A stretch of 64,000 nucleotides of DNA from Thermaerobacter subterraneus DSM 13965 (GCF_000183545.2 NZ_JH976535.1:696840-760839), one strand, 5' to 3'; shown: positions 48,307 through 58,079, counted from the first letter of the stretch. A program made the numbers and translations. The notes: generated by a model from the letters alone, not told the origin.

Positions 48307-49137
48307 TCAGCGGTGGGTCCACTGCGGCGCCCGCCGCTCGAGGAAGGCCGTGGCACCTTCCTTGAGGTCGGCGCTGAGGAAGGTGCTCACCCTCAGGCTG
48401 TTGGCGAAGTCGATGGCCGCCGGGGCCGGCAGGCTCAGGGCAGCCGCGTAAGCCCTGAGGCCGGCGCCAATGGCGGCCCCGCTGCGGCCCGCCAGCTCGG
48501 TGGCCACGGCCCGGGCCCGCTGGAGGACCTGGCCCCGGGCCACCACCTCCGTCACCAGGCCGAGGGCGCGGGCTTCCTGGGCACCGATCCGCCGGCCGGA
48601 AAGGCCCAGGGCCAGGGCCTGGCGCGGGCCCATGACCTGCATCATCAGGGGCAGGATCACCAGGGGGAAGAGGCCCAGCTGGATCTCCGGCGTGGCAAAG
48701 ACCGCATCGTCGGCGGCCACCACCCAGTGGCAGAGGCACACGAGGCCCAGCCCGCCCCCCATGGCTGCCCCCTGCACGGCGCCGATCAGCGGCTTGGTCA
48801 GCCACTGCCCGGCCTTGAAGAGCTCGGTCGACCGCTCACCCTGCTCCAGCACCTGGGGTCCGGTCAGCCGGTCGAGCCCGGCAAACTCGCGGATGTCCCC
48901 CCCGGCGCAGAAGGCCTGGCCCGCTCCGGTCAGGACCAGCGCCCGTACCTGGGGGTCCCGGCACCCCCGCCGCAGGGCCGCGATCAGAGCCTCCGCCATG
49001 GCGGTGGAGAGCGGGTTCCTTCGTTCCGGGTCGTTGAGGGTGATGATGGCCACGGGGCCGTCGGTCTCGTACAGAACCAGCTGGTCTTGTAGCCGGGCCT
49101 CCCCATGCACCCCGTCCTCTCCCTGCATTGCGGCCAC
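48307..49137 (-). CDS. Enoyl-CoA hydratase/isomerase (crotonase) family
   Basis: 276 aa from GTG 49137 after AGGAGG (ATG 49128 is possible). Core motifs: ITLNDPERRNPLSTAMAEAL, the oxyanion-hole loop FCAGGDIREFAGLD, and GAVQGAAMGGGLGLVCLCHW. The crotonase catalytic Glu pair position at PEIQLGLFP keeps one Glu (ATPEIQLG). Hydrates an enoyl-CoA in the cytoplasm as part of the acyl-CoA operon. The frame stays open upstream, so the start rests on the ribosome binding site. Confidence 0.9.
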   Translation of the reverse strand: MAAMQGEDGVHGEARLQDQLVLYETDGPVAIITLNDPERRNPLSTAMAEALIAALRRGCRDPQVRALVLTGAGQAFCAGGDIREFAGLDRLTGPQVLEQGERSTELFKAGQWLTKPLIGAVQGAAMGGGLGLVCLCHWVVAADDAVFATPEIQLGLFPLVILPLMMQVMGPRQALALGLSGRRIGAQEARALGLVTEVVARGQVLQRARAVATELAGRSGAAIGAGLRAYAAALSLPAPAAIDFANSLRVSTFLSADLKEGATAFLERRAPQWTHR

Positions 49138-49392
49138 AAGCCACCACCTCCTGCCAAGCCTGGCAATGGGGTCGCCCTCTGGTCGCCATCTGATTTCCCA
49201 GCTCCCAACGGCATTCCCCGGGGCATCTCCAGGCTCAACTTCCGGCCTGGGCCCCAGGCCCAACCCCCGCCTAGGCCCATCCGTCCATGCCCATCCGTCC
49301 ATGCTCATCCGGCAAGCACCCGAAGCACCGCCCCCACGCTCGCCGGAGGGCGCCGGCCGCCCGGCCCGCCCCCGGGCAGCGGGTGGCGGCCC

Positions 49393-51096
49393 CTAGCCCT
49401 GGTAGAGGTCCCGGTGCTGCTGGCGCAGCACGTGCTTCTGGATCTTGCCGGTACCCGTCCGCGGGAACTCGGTGGCGAAGACCACCCGCTTGGGCACCTT
49501 GAACCCCGCCAGCCGTTCCCGGCAGTGGGCGATCAACTCCTCCTCGGTGGCTTGGCTCCCGGGCTTCAGGAGGACGAAGGCGGTCACCGCCTCGCCCCAG
49601 CGGTCGTGGGGCAGCCCGACCACGGCGCACTCGGCCACCGCCGGGTGGGCCAGAAGGGCCCGTTCGACCTCGATGGACGCCACGTTCTCGCCGCCGGTCT
49701 TGACCATGTCCTTCTTGCGGTCCGTGAACCACACGACGCCTTCCTCGTCCATCCAGCCCACGTCGCCGCTGTGGAACCAGCCGTGGCGGAAGGCTTCGGC
49801 GGTGGCCTCGGGGTTGTTCCAGTAGGCCGTCATGCACTGGGGCCCGCGGTAGACGATCTCCCCCACCTGGCCCCGGGGAAGGAGCCGGCCCTGGTCGTCC
49901 ATGATGCGCACGTCGGTCATCACCGTGGGCAGGCCCCAGGAGGCGGGCTTGGTGTGCTGGTGGTGGGGGCGCTGGAAGACCGTGGGCGGGGTGAACTCCG
50001 TCTGGCCGGACCCCAGCACCACGTCGGCGTTGGGGAAGAGGGCCTGGATCTCGGCGATGCGCTCGGGCGCCATGGGAGCCATGGCATAGAGGCAGCGGCG
50101 CACGGAGGAGAAGTCCCGCTCCCGCACGCCCGGCTGCTGCAGCAGTTCCTGCCACATCATGGGCAAAAGGAGCACGTGGGTCACGCGGTGCCGCTCGAGG
50201 GCGTCCATCACGTCCCGGACGTCGTACTTGCGGAGGAACACGGCCGTGGCGCCCACCAGCAGGGCCGGCAGCAACAGGGCGTTGAGGGCGGCGCAGTGGA
50301 AGATGGGTAGCACCAGCAGCAGGACGTCGTCGGGATCGGACTTGTTCGCCACCGCCGACGCGAGGGCGGTGATGGTGACCGCCAGGTGGCTCGTCAGCAC
50401 GCCCTTGGGCAGGGAGGTGGTGCCGGAGGTGTAAAGGCACTGCACCGTGTCCCGGTCGGCGATGAAAACCTCCAGCTCCGCATCGTCCGGGTCAAGGCCG
50501 GCCCGGGGGCCGCCCCCGCCCGGTGGCCCACCGCCGGGGGAGCTGGCCTGTGCCGGCGGTCCGGCCAGCAGGCGGTCGAAGGCCAGGAACTGGACATGGC
50601 CGGCCGTGAACTCGGTGGCCGGGTCGACCTCCGTCAGGTAGACCCGCTGGATGGCGGGCAGGCGGCTTGCCGCGGCTTCCAGGGCCGTCCGGAAGATCCC
50701 CTCGGCCACCACCACCCGGGCCCCGGCGTCGTGCAGGACGTAGCCGATTTCCTCGGGCCGTAGGCCCAGGTTGACGGGCATGGCGATCAGGCCCGCTTTG
50801 GCGCAGGCGAAGTAGGTCACCACGAACTGCCAGGTGTTGCGGGCCATGATGGCTACCTTGTCCTGGTGCCCCAGGCCCAGGCCGAGCAAGGCCCGGCCCA
50901 CCCGGTTGGCGTAGCGGTTCAGCTCGGCGTAGGTCAGGGTTCGCCCGCCATGGATGTCGACGATGGCCGTCTTGCCGGGATACCGCTGGGCCGTGCGGGT
51001 CAGGATGTCGCCGGCGCAGACCCGCTGGATGAGGTTCAGGGCAAGGTCAAGGGACGGAGCGTCCCCCTCCCGCACCCGTGACGCCGTCCCCCCCAT
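49393..51096 (-). CDS. AMP-dependent acyl-CoA synthetase/ligase (567 aa)
   Basis: Activates a carboxylic acid with ATP and CoA. ANL-superfamily motifs: A3 YTSGTTSLPKG, A5-like GSGQTEFTPP, A7 GWFHSGDVGWMDEEG, A8 DRKKDMVKTGGENV and A10 PRTGTGKIQKHVLR with the catalytic Lys. Length matches medium- or long-chain synthetases. A Pro/Gly insert around residues 180-200 is unusual. It heads the acyl-CoA operon downstream of msrA and the first SDR. Confidence 0.93.
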   Translation of the reverse strand: MGGTASRVREGDAPSLDLALNLIQRVCAGDILTRTAQRYPGKTAIVDIHGGRTLTYAELNRYANRVGRALLGLGLGHQDKVAIMARNTWQFVVTYFACAKAGLIAMPVNLGLRPEEIGYVLHDAGARVVVAEGIFRTALEAAASRLPAIQRVYLTEVDPATEFTAGHVQFLAFDRLLAGPPAQASSPGGGPPGGGGPRAGLDPDDAELEVFIADRDTVQCLYTSGTTSLPKGVLTSHLAVTITALASAVANKSDPDDVLLLVLPIFHCAALNALLLPALLVGATAVFLRKYDVRDVMDALERHRVTHVLLLPMMWQELLQQPGVRERDFSSVRRCLYAMAPMAPERIAEIQALFPNADVVLGSGQTEFTPPTVFQRPHHQHTKPASWGLPTVMTDVRIMDDQGRLLPRGQVGEIVYRGPQCMTAYWNNPEATAEAFRHGWFHSGDVGWMDEEGVVWFTDRKKDMVKTGGENVASIEVERALLAHPAVAECAVVGLPHDRWGEAVTAFVLLKPGSQATEEELIAHCRERLAGFKVPKRVVFATEFPRTGTGKIQKHVLRQQHRDLYQG

Positions 51097-51179
51097 GGAC
51101 GGTCACCCTCAGAAAGGTGTTGGAGAGGGGCATTCGGCGGGAAGGGGATAACTCCTGCCGCAACCACGAACCGGGTGCC

Positions 51180-51806
51180 TCAACCGGACGCCTTCAGGCG
51201 CCGGGCGAACGCCTTGCGGAACTTTTGCACCTTGGGGTCGATCACCACCCGGCAGTAGGGGTAGCCGGGGTTCTTGCGGTAGAACCGGCGGTGGTAGTCC
51301 TCGGCCGGGTAGAACGCCTCGAAGGGCACCACCTGGGTGACGATGGGGTCCTGCCACCGGCCGCTGGCCTCCAGCTCCCGGATCACCGCCTCGGCCGTAG
51401 CCTTCTGCTCCGGCGAGTGGTACAGGATGATGGACCGGTACTGGGGACCCACATCGTGGCCCTGGCGGTTGGGGGTGGTGGGATCGTGAACGGAGAAGAA
51501 CACCTCCAGGAGATCCCGGTAGGAGATGAGCTGCGGGTCAAAGGTCACCTGGACCACCTCGGCATGGCCCGTGGTCCCGCTGCAGACCTGCTCGTAGGTG
51601 GGGTTGGGAACGTGGCCGCCGGCGTAGCCGGGTTCGACCCGCACCACGCCCTCCAGCTCTTCGAAGATGGGCTCAAGACACCAGAAGCAGCCGCCTCCCA
51701 GGGTGGCCGTCTCCAGGTGCCGGGTACCGGGTCGCTGGTCTTCCCGGGCCCCGGTCCCGGCGGTGGCCGAGCCCGGCTTGGTGGCGGGATCGTGCCATTC
51801 GGCCAA
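51180..51806 (-). CDS. msrA: Peptide-methionine (S)-S-oxide reductase MsrA
   Basis: Contains [14 protein letters not shown] with the catalytic Cys, the [28 protein letters not shown] core, [28 protein letters not shown] and the C-terminal [17 protein letters not shown]. It reduces methionine sulfoxide. A 30-residue N-terminal extension precedes the fold. Met start follows AGGAGGGG. It lies between two acyl-CoA-type genes but has no obvious pathway link with them. Confidence 0.96.
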   Translation of the reverse strand: MAEWHDPATKPGSATAGTGAREDQRPGTRHLETATLGGGCFWCLEPIFEELEGVVRVEPGYAGGHVPNPTYEQVCSGTTGHAEVVQVTFDPQLISYRDLLEVFFSVHDPTTPNRQGHDVGPQYRSIILYHSPEQKATAEAVIRELEASGRWQDPIVTQVVPFEAFYPAEDYHRRFYRKNPGYPYCRVVIDPKVQKFRKAFARRLKASG

Positions 51807-51909
51807 GGGTATCCCCTCCTGTCAAGGGCTCCTCATGCCTGTCGAACCTGCCGAATTCCCTGTCCAAGACTCTCCGTTAAGGGCGCCTGAACAGCGGTCC
51901 GGCCCGCGC

Positions 51910-52728
51910 CTACAGGGCGACCACCAGGCCGCCGTCGGCGGCAACCTGCTGGCCGGTGACGTAGCTGTTGCGCGGTGAGAGGAGGAAAGCCACCACCTCG
52001 GCGATTTCCTCCGGCTGGGCCAGGCGCCGGAGCGGGATGCGGGCGGCCGCCCCGGCGGCCACCTGCTCCGGTGTGGTGCCCTGGCGGGCGGCGTGGGCCG
52101 CGTTCCACTCGCGCAGGCTTTCGGTCAAGGTGTAGCCCGGGGCGACCATGTTGATCAGGATGCCCGAGGGCGCCAGCTCTAGGGCCGCCGTCTTCAGCGC
52201 GTTGACCAGGCAGGCCCGCAGGGCGTTGGACAGGCTGCTGCCGGGGCCGGGCTGCTTGACGGTGAAGGAGGTGATGGCCACCACCCGGCCGCCGCCGCTG
52301 CGCTCGAAGAGGGGCACCACGCGGCGCAGGAGGCGCAGGGGGGCCTGAACCAGAAGCCGGAACGCCCGGTCCCAGTCGTCATCGGCCAGCTCCACGAAGG
52401 GGCGGACGGCCGGGCCCGGCGTGTTGAGGAGCAGAGCATCCAGCCGCCCCAGCTCTCCGGCTGTTGAGGCCAGGCGTTCGGCCGTCTCCGGCAGGGCGAG
52501 GTCCCCGGCCACGGGTACCACCGTCGCCCCCTCCGCCTGTAGGCGCTCCGCCGCGGGCTCGGGCCGCCGGCTGGAGACGATGAGGGTATATCCGTCCCCG
52601 GCCAGGCGCCGGGCCACTGCAAACCCCATGCCCGACGAGGCGCCGGTCAGCAGCGCCACGGGCCGTCCGGGGGCGCCGAACCTGCCGGGTCCCCGGGGTG
52701 CGGGCTGGGGCGTAAGGTGAGCTGCCAT
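51910..52728 (-). CDS. SDR family oxidoreductase (272 aa), non-canonical active site
   Basis: From ATG 52728 (AGCAGGAGGG). NAD(P) motif [13 protein letters not shown] and NTPG, typical of SDRs. The active-site stretch reads [18 protein letters not shown]: the usual Tyr-x3-Lys is Leu-x3-Arg. A branch of FabG-like SDRs with S-N-x-L-R-x in this place is known and of unclear activity. The C-terminal [14 protein letters not shown] is normal. Probably the first gene of the minus-strand acyl-CoA cluster. Confidence 0.85.
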   Translation of the reverse strand: MAAHLTPQPAPRGPGRFGAPGRPVALLTGASSGMGFAVARRLAGDGYTLIVSSRRPEPAAERLQAEGATVVPVAGDLALPETAERLASTAGELGRLDALLLNTPGPAVRPFVELADDDWDRAFRLLVQAPLRLLRRVVPLFERSGGGRVVAITSFTVKQPGPGSSLSNALRACLVNALKTAALELAPSGILINMVAPGYTLTESLREWNAAHAARQGTTPEQVAAGAAARIPLRRLAQPEEIAEVVAFLLSPRNSYVTGQQVAADGGLVVAL

Positions 52729-53049
52729 GGAATCGTTCCCTCCTGCTCGCCTTTGGGTCCTATTCTCCCATTGAAGTGGCGAGCAGCGGGTTCCCCCCAA
52801 CACCCTCGCCGCCACGCTACGTGCGAAGTTCCTGCGCCGGCTGGAGGAGGCGGCCCGCTAGGCGCCCGCCTTTCCGGCCTCGCTGGTCTCGACAGCTGGC
52901 AAACCCCGGCCTGTCCGGGCGGGGGTTTGTTGTTGCCCTTAAAAGGGGCGGTGTTGCCCCCCGGAGGACTTGATCGCCGGGTGGGGAATCCACCCAGCAG
53001 GTCGCAGGCATCCAGGGCGAATCCGGTGCTTCGGCAGGGAGGACTTCCT
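52729..53049. other. Region between SDR and DUF262 genes with an orphan 3' end and a terminator
   Basis: 321 bases. An open stretch 52775-52861 encodes a 28-codon C-terminal tail with a clearly helical end ([14 protein letters not shown]) and a stop at 52859-52861, and a terminator hairpin follows 40 bases later. No start is present. Beyond the terminator is a leader that includes a stem-loop (GGGTGG/CCACCC near 52980-52996) before the GCAGGGAGG of the DUF262 gene. Confidence 0.45.
52901..52928 (+). terminator. Rho-independent terminator of a vanished gene
   Basis: AAACCCCG pairs with CGGGGTTT around GCCTGTCCGGG and is followed by GTTGTTG. It has plus-strand orientation, and the only upstream candidate on that strand is the 28-codon remnant. 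Confidence 0.55.
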
Positions 53050-54846
53050 ATGTCCACGCAACGCTACTCGGTGACCCCCCATCCCATCGAAACGCTACTG
53101 GCCTGGGTCAAGTCGGGAGAAATCGCCATCCCCGAGATCCAGCGGCCGTTTGTCTGGAATGCCACCAAGGTCCGCGACTTTCTGGATTCCCTCTACAGGG
53201 GCTATCCCGTGGGATACCTCATTGCCTGGAGGAATCCAAGCGTCCGTCTTAAGGACGGCACTCTCTCGGCCGGGAAGCGAATACTGATTGACGGCCAGCA
53301 AAGGGTGACGGCCCTTCGCGCTGCCCTGCTGGGGGAGGAGGTGCTGGATGAGAACTACGCGCGAAGGCGGATCCAAATCGCGTTCAACCCCAAGGAAGAA
53401 CGGTTCGAAGTCCGAAACTCCGCCATCGCCCGGGACCCCTCCTGGATCGATGATATCAGCCGCCTCTTTGCGCCCGATGCTTATCTCGGAGATTTCGTGG
53501 ATGACTACGTATCCAAGAATTTGGACATCGATCGCAAGCACGTAGGCCGGATCCTGGAGCGGCTCAAAAAGATCGTCAACAACCATATCGGCCTCATCGA
53601 ACTGGCAGAGGATCTCGACATCGAGACCGTTACGGAAATCTTCATTCGGGTCAACTCGGCCGGCGTCGAACTGTCTCAGGCGGACTTCGCGATGTCCAAA
53701 ATTGCTGTCAACGAAGCCTATGGTGGGCACCTTCTGCGGAAGGCCATTGATTACTTTTGTCACCTGGCCCGGAATCCCGAGTTTTACCTGCATATTGAGA
53801 AAAATGACGCTGAGTTTACCCGAACAGAATTCTGGTCCAAAATGAGGTGGCTCAAAGATTTCAATGATGATCTCTATGACCCGGATTACACGGATATGCT
53901 GAGGGTGGCATTTACGTCGCAGTTTGGTCGGGGACGTTTGCAGGACTTGGTTGCTCTCCTGTCGGGGCGGAATTTCGAGACGCGACAATATGAGGAAACT
54001 ATTGTTGAAATATCATTCACTAGGCTGAAAGATGGAATCCACGCTTTCATCAATGAAACTCACTTCAAGCGATTCATGATGATCCTTCGCTCTGCAGGAT
54101 TCATTACTAGCAGCTTGATTACTAGTCATAATGCAGTGAACTTTGCTTATATTCTATATCTGCGTGGAAGATCAGAAGGAATTGCCGCGGATGAATTGGA
54201 GCATATAGTCCGTCGATGGTATGTTATGTCTATTTTAACCGGACGTTACACAACCCACCCCGAAACGGCTTTTGACCTCGACATCCGTCAGATTGAGAGC
54301 CACGGCATTGCCCGTTACACGGAAGCTGTCCTTTCCAGTGAGCTTTCCGACAGCTTTTGGACCAATCTTTTGCCACAACTAATGGAGACATCGTCAGTCC
54401 AAAGTCCATACTTTGTTGCGTTTAAAGCAGCCCAGGTGTCGCTCGGCGACAGGGGATTCCTTTCATCCAATATAAGGGTTCGCGATCTACTTCTTAACCA
54501 GGGCGACCACCACCACATATTTCCCAGGAAGTACCTTCAGCGGCTTGGAATGAGTAGGGGCCGCTACAACCAGATTGCCAACTTTGTGGTCACCCAAAGT
54601 GAAATCAACATTGCCATTGGTGATACGCCACCCGATGTTTACTTCAAGGAGCTTTGGGCTCAGGTGAACGGCGGTCCTAAGAAGTATGGAGGAATTACCG
54701 ATCGTGAGGACTTGAAGCATAACCTGGAGGAGAATTGCATTCCGTTGTCCGTGCTTGAAGGTAACGTACCCGATTATGATGTCTTCCTAGCGGAACGGCG
54801 GCGTCTCATGGCCCTTCGAATCAAGCGGTGGTATGAGCAACTGTAG
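53050..54846 (+). CDS. DUF262/DUF1524 (GmrSD-like) protein, probable defence gene (598 aa)
   Basis: The N-terminal DUF262 (GmrS) region has [10 protein letters not shown] (27-36) and the ParB-like DGQQR (81-85), with [16 protein letters not shown] further on. The C-terminal [16 protein letters not shown] (about 484-499) with [12 protein letters not shown] is the DUF1524/HNH nuclease of GmrD. GmrSD-type proteins restrict modified (for example glucosylated) phage DNA using NTP hydrolysis. Here both halves are one chain, as in several Type IV and related anti-phage systems. Middle and 3' parts are clearly AT-richer than the neighbours, implying acquisition. It stands alone, beside an IS copy. 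Confidence 0.88.
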   Translation: MSTQRYSVTPHPIETLLAWVKSGEIAIPEIQRPFVWNATKVRDFLDSLYRGYPVGYLIAWRNPSVRLKDGTLSAGKRILIDGQQRVTALRAALLGEEVLDENYARRRIQIAFNPKEERFEVRNSAIARDPSWIDDISRLFAPDAYLGDFVDDYVSKNLDIDRKHVGRILERLKKIVNNHIGLIELAEDLDIETVTEIFIRVNSAGVELSQADFAMSKIAVNEAYGGHLLRKAIDYFCHLARNPEFYLHIEKNDAEFTRTEFWSKMRWLKDFNDDLYDPDYTDMLRVAFTSQFGRGRLQDLVALLSGRNFETRQYEETIVEISFTRLKDGIHAFINETHFKRFMMILRSAGFITSSLITSHNAVNFAYILYLRGRSEGIAADELEHIVRRWYVMSILTGRYTTHPETAFDLDIRQIESHGIARYTEAVLSSELSDSFWTNLLPQLMETSSVQSPYFVAFKAAQVSLGDRGFLSSNIRVRDLLLNQGDHHHIFPRKYLQRLGMSRGRYNQIANFVVTQSEINIAIGDTPPDVYFKELWAQVNGGPKKYGGITDREDLKHNLEENCIPLSVLEGNVPDYDVFLAERRRLMALRIKRWYEQL

Positions 54847-55246
54847 GGTCGTGAGGGATCGGGGTACGGCTCAGATCAACGGGATGGTCAAATGGTAGGC
54901 TATCGCCGCACCGGATGCCAGCCTTGACCCTTGCCCGGATTGCCGCGGACCGGCTGCCGGGGGATGCGCAGCGGGGAGGAGGGGCTACAATGGGCGAGCG
55001 CTTGCGGGATGTGGTCGCAAGCTACTACCAGCGGGTCGACGCCGGGGATCTGGAGGGCTTGCTGGGGCTGTTCCATCCGGAGGTCCGCTACGAGCGGGGC
55101 GGTCGGGACCCCGTTGAGGGGATCGACGCCCTGCGCCGCTTCTTCGAGGGGGAGCGGGCTGAGAACAGCTAATGCGTTTCTTATCATTTCTCGCCCAACG
55201 TCATCAAATCTTCGCATCTCCTCCCTCCGCTCCTCGGCCGCACTCT

Positions 55247-55275
55247 TTGACACGGAACATATGTTCTGGTATGCT
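55247..55275 (+). promoter_or_regulatory. tnpB promoter with LexA/SOS-like box (copy 2)
   Basis: TTGACA (55247-55252), 17-base spacer, TATGCT (55270-55275). The spacer contains GAACATATGTTC at 55255-55266, conserved in both element copies although the bases just after the box differ (TGA versus TGG). Confidence 0.6.
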
Positions 55276-55283
55276 GTCCTTGG

Positions 55284-56573
55284 ATGATTTTGGGGGGCCT
55301 GCCCGTGCGTGTGTTGCAGGCGTACCGTTTCGCCCTCGACCCCACACCCCGCCAGGAACGGGCGCTGGCCTCCCACGTGGGCGCCCGCCGCTTCGCCTTC
55401 AACTGGGGTCTGGCTCTGGTGAAGGAGCGCCTGGAAGCCCGCGACCGGAGCGAGGATGTGGAGGTGCCGTGGACCCTTCCCGCCCTGCGGCGGGAGTGGA
55501 ACCGGCAAAAGCACCTCGTCGCCCCTTGGTGGCGGGAGAACTCGAAGGAAGCCTACTCCTCGGGGCTGGACGGGCTGGCCCGGGCCCTGCAGAACTGGTC
55601 CAAAAGCCGCAAGGGTGAACGCAAGGGGCGCCGGGTGGGGTTCCCCCGGTTCCGGAAGAAGGGCCGAGGGCGGGAGTCGGTGCGGTTCACCACCGGCGCG
55701 ATCCGGGTGGACGACCAAAGCCACGTCGTCCTGCCCCGGATCGGGCGGGTGAAGACCCACGAGCCGGCCACGGCCCTGCTCCGGCGCATCGAAGCGGGAA
55801 CGGCCCGCATCCTGTCCGCCACGGTCGCCCGAGAAGGGGGCCGGTGGTTCGTCAGCTTCACCTGCGAGGTGGAGCGGCCGCCGGGCCGGCCCCGGTTCCC
55901 CTGGCGGGTGGTGGGCGTGGACGCGGGGGTGAAGCACCTGGCGGTCCTTTCGACGGGCGAGAAGTGGCCGAACCCCCGGTCCCTTGAAAAAGCGCTCCGA
56001 AAGATCGCCCGAACGAGCCGCGCCCTGGCCCGCCGCCAGAAGGGCAGCCGGGGGTGGCAAAAGGCCCGCCGCCGGCTGGCCCGGCTCCATGCGCGGGCCC
56101 GGAATATCCGCCAAGATGCCCTTCACAAGCTGACACACCACCTCGCGAGCACCTACGGCGTGGTGGTGGTTGAACAACTGCACGTGGCGGGCATGCTGAA
56201 GAACCGGCGGCTGGCCCGGGTGCTGGCCGATGCGGCCCTGGCGGAGATCCGCCGCCAGCTCAGGTATAAGTGTCCCTGGCACGGGGCGGTTCTGGTCGAA
56301 GCGCCGCCCTTCGATCCCAGCAGCAAGCGTTGCTCGCGGTGCGGTGCGGTCAAGCCATCGCTACCGCTTTCGCAGCGCGTTTTCCGCTGTGAGGAATGCG
56401 GGCTCGTGCTCGACCGGGACGAAAACGCGGCCCGCAATCTCGCGGCCCTGGTGGCCGCCGTCGCCGGGAGTGGTCCGGAGACGGAAAACGCCCGTGGACG
56501 GGATGGAAGGCCTGCCGCAAGGCAGGCGATCCCGAAGGAAGCGGGAAGCCGGCACCGGCGCATGGCCGGGTAA
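55284..56573 (+). CDS. tnpB: TnpB, RNA-guided endonuclease-type IS605 OrfB (copy 2, intact)
   Basis: 429 aa, differing from copy 1 by about 13 residues counted by eye (for example LALVKERLEARDRS, EKWPNPRSLE, ARTSRAL). The RuvC triad D213, E297, D379 and all four zinc-ribbon Cys are retained, so both copies look functional. As in copy 1, the ATG lies very close to the -10, and an internal GTG is the likely start. Confidence 0.93.
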   Translation: MILGGLPVRVLQAYRFALDPTPRQERALASHVGARRFAFNWGLALVKERLEARDRSEDVEVPWTLPALRREWNRQKHLVAPWWRENSKEAYSSGLDGLARALQNWSKSRKGERKGRRVGFPRFRKKGRGRESVRFTTGAIRVDDQSHVVLPRIGRVKTHEPATALLRRIEAGTARILSATVAREGGRWFVSFTCEVERPPGRPRFPWRVVGVDAGVKHLAVLSTGEKWPNPRSLEKALRKIARTSRALARRQKGSRGWQKARRRLARLHARARNIRQDALHKLTHHLASTYGVVVVEQLHVAGMLKNRRLARVLADAALAEIRRQLRYKCPWHGAVLVEAPPFDPSSKRCSRCGAVKPSLPLSQRVFRCEECGLVLDRDENAARNLAALVAAVAGSGPETENARGRDGRPAARQAIPKEAGSRHRRMAG

Positions 56574-56584
56574 GACCGGCACCG

Positions 56585-56628
56585 CCGATCCGCAAGGATC
56601 GGCTGCCCGAAACAGATGACGATGTTTC
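56585..56628 (+). repeat. Right-end hairpins of IS copy 2 (probable omega-RNA 3' part)
   Basis: CCGATCC-GCAA-GGATCGG (56585-56602) and GAAACA/TGTTTC (56609-56614/56623-56628), identical to copy 1 except for one base between them. A guide transcribed onward would be copied from the NTF2-like gene, starting near 56637. Confidence 0.45.
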
Positions 56629-56922
56629 AGGTAACGGTCATCCAGGAAGGCCGCCACCAGCTGGACGCCATCCTGGTCGAGGGCGAGCAGGTGGCGGTCC
56701 GGGGCGTGTTCCGGGGTGTCCTCAAGACGGGGGAAGAAGTGACCGTCCGGTTTGCCGACTTCCATCATTTCCGCGACGGCTTGATCTGGCGCCGTTACAG
56801 CTACTTCATGGATCGCTTCGTGTAGGCACGCGACCCGGGACTGAGGCGCCGCGAACCAACGGCACCGGCAGGAGGGGAAGCCGCAGGGACCCCTCCGGAG
56901 ACGGCCATCAAGGGGGCGGGCC

Positions 56923-58079
56923 AGTGAGCGAATCGGCGGAGGCAGACTTCGTCCCCCGGGGTGAACCCCTACGTCCTTCCGGTGCACCAGGGCCGCGGAG
57001 CCGAGCAGGTGGTGCTGCCGGAGCTCATCGGGCGGCGGGGCCGGTTCGTCCTGAGCAACATGCTGTTCGACACCACCCGGGCTCACGTGCAGCTGGCCGG
57101 TGGCCGGCCGGTGGAGCTGGTGGCGCCGGAGGCCATGGACACCCGGACCCCCCATCCGTTCAAGGGCAACATGGACGTGGCCCGGCTGGAGGAGTTCCTG
57201 AACCGCCATCCGCCCGAAGACGTGGCATGCATCATCCTCACCGTGACCAACAACTCCGCCGGCGGCCAGCCCGTGTCCATGGCCAACATTCGCGCCGTGG
57301 CCGCCCTGGCCCGCCGTCACGGCATTCCCTTGCTCTTCGACGCCGCTCGCTACACCGAAAACTGCTGGTTCGTCCGGGAGCGGGAGCCAGGCTACGCCGG
57401 CCGGGACCCCCGGGACATCGCCCGGGAGATGTTCGCCCTGGGCGACGGCATGTTGATGAGCGCCAAGAAGGATGGGCTCGTCAACATCGGGGGTGTGGCC
57501 GCCTTCAAGGACGAGGAGCTGTACCGCCGGGCGGCGGCGCGCCTGGTGCCCTACGAGGGCTTTCTCACCTATGGCGGCATGGCGGGGCGGGACATGGAGG
57601 CTCTGGCCGTGGGGCTCGGGGAGGCGCTGGACCCGGCCTACCTGGCGTACCGGGTGGGCCAGGTGGAGTACCTGGGGCGGCTCCTGCGGGAGGCCGGGGT
57701 CCCGATCCAGTGGCCCACCGGGGGCCATGGGGTGTTCGTCGACGCACGGCAGTTCCTCCCCCACATCCCGCCGGAACGGTTCCCCGGCCACGCCCTGGCG
57801 CTGGAAGCCTACCTGGAAGGCGGAGTGCGGGGTGTGGAGGTGGGCTCGCTGATGATGGGGCGGGATCCGGCCACAGGCCGGCAGCTCCCGTCCCCCTTCG
57901 AGTTCTACCGGCTGGCGGTGCCTCGCCGGGTCTACACCCACCGCCACCTGGAGGATGTGGCGGAGGTGGTGGTGCGGGTCTTCCGGCGGCGGGAGCAAGT
58001 GCGCGGCGTGCGGTTCGTGGACGAACCGGCCGTACTGCGCCACTTCACCGCCCGGTTCGACTGGTGCGAGGCGGGATGA
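56923..58079 (+). pseudogene. Tryptophanase/tyrosine phenol-lyase family, N-terminal deletion and frameshift
   Basis: GTG 56923 opens with a plausible N-terminus ([14 protein letters not shown]). From 56961 in another frame it continues at [15 protein letters not shown] to the normal end. About 85 residues, including the LLTDSGT...AMSD.QW segment that forms part of the active site, are missing. The rest is complete: [27 protein letters not shown], and the PLP-lysine site [14 protein letters not shown]. Probably inactive, although a product from a GTG at 56961 could fold in part. Confidence 0.8.

Larger units (their letters stand above)
55164..56636 (+). mobile_element. TnpB-only IS605-superfamily element (IS1341-like), copy 2
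   Basis: Matches copy 1 end to end with no indels seen. Left flank GGGCTGAG, right flank near GTAACGG. It carries only tnpB, with the same LexA-like promoter and right-end hairpins. Clean insertion into the NTF2-like gene defines the empty site and the element length (about 1.47 kb). Confidence 0.87.
54990..56825 (+). pseudogene. NTF2-like (SnoaL) gene split by IS copy 2
   Basis: The first part (54990-55163) reads LRDVVASYYQRVDAGDLEG, LLGLFHPEVRYERGG and ALRRFFEGERAE. After the element (56631-56825) it continues VTVIQEGRHQLDAILVEGEQ, VAVRGVFRGVL, FADFHHFRDGLIWRRYSYF. Joined at GCTGAG and GTAACG, the two parts give one ~122-aa SnoaL-like domain in frame, so the insertion caused no deletion. 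GGGAGGAGG precedes ATG 54990. Confidence 0.85.

Noticed and set aside
52933-53049. Possible riboswitch or small structured RNA before the DUF262 gene
   Set aside because: Only simple stem-loops are visible. No conserved motif of a known riboswitch class is recognisable.
54900-56282. Minus-strand frame antisense to tnpB copy 2
   Set aside because: Antisense of tnpB. An identical shadow exists opposite copy 1.
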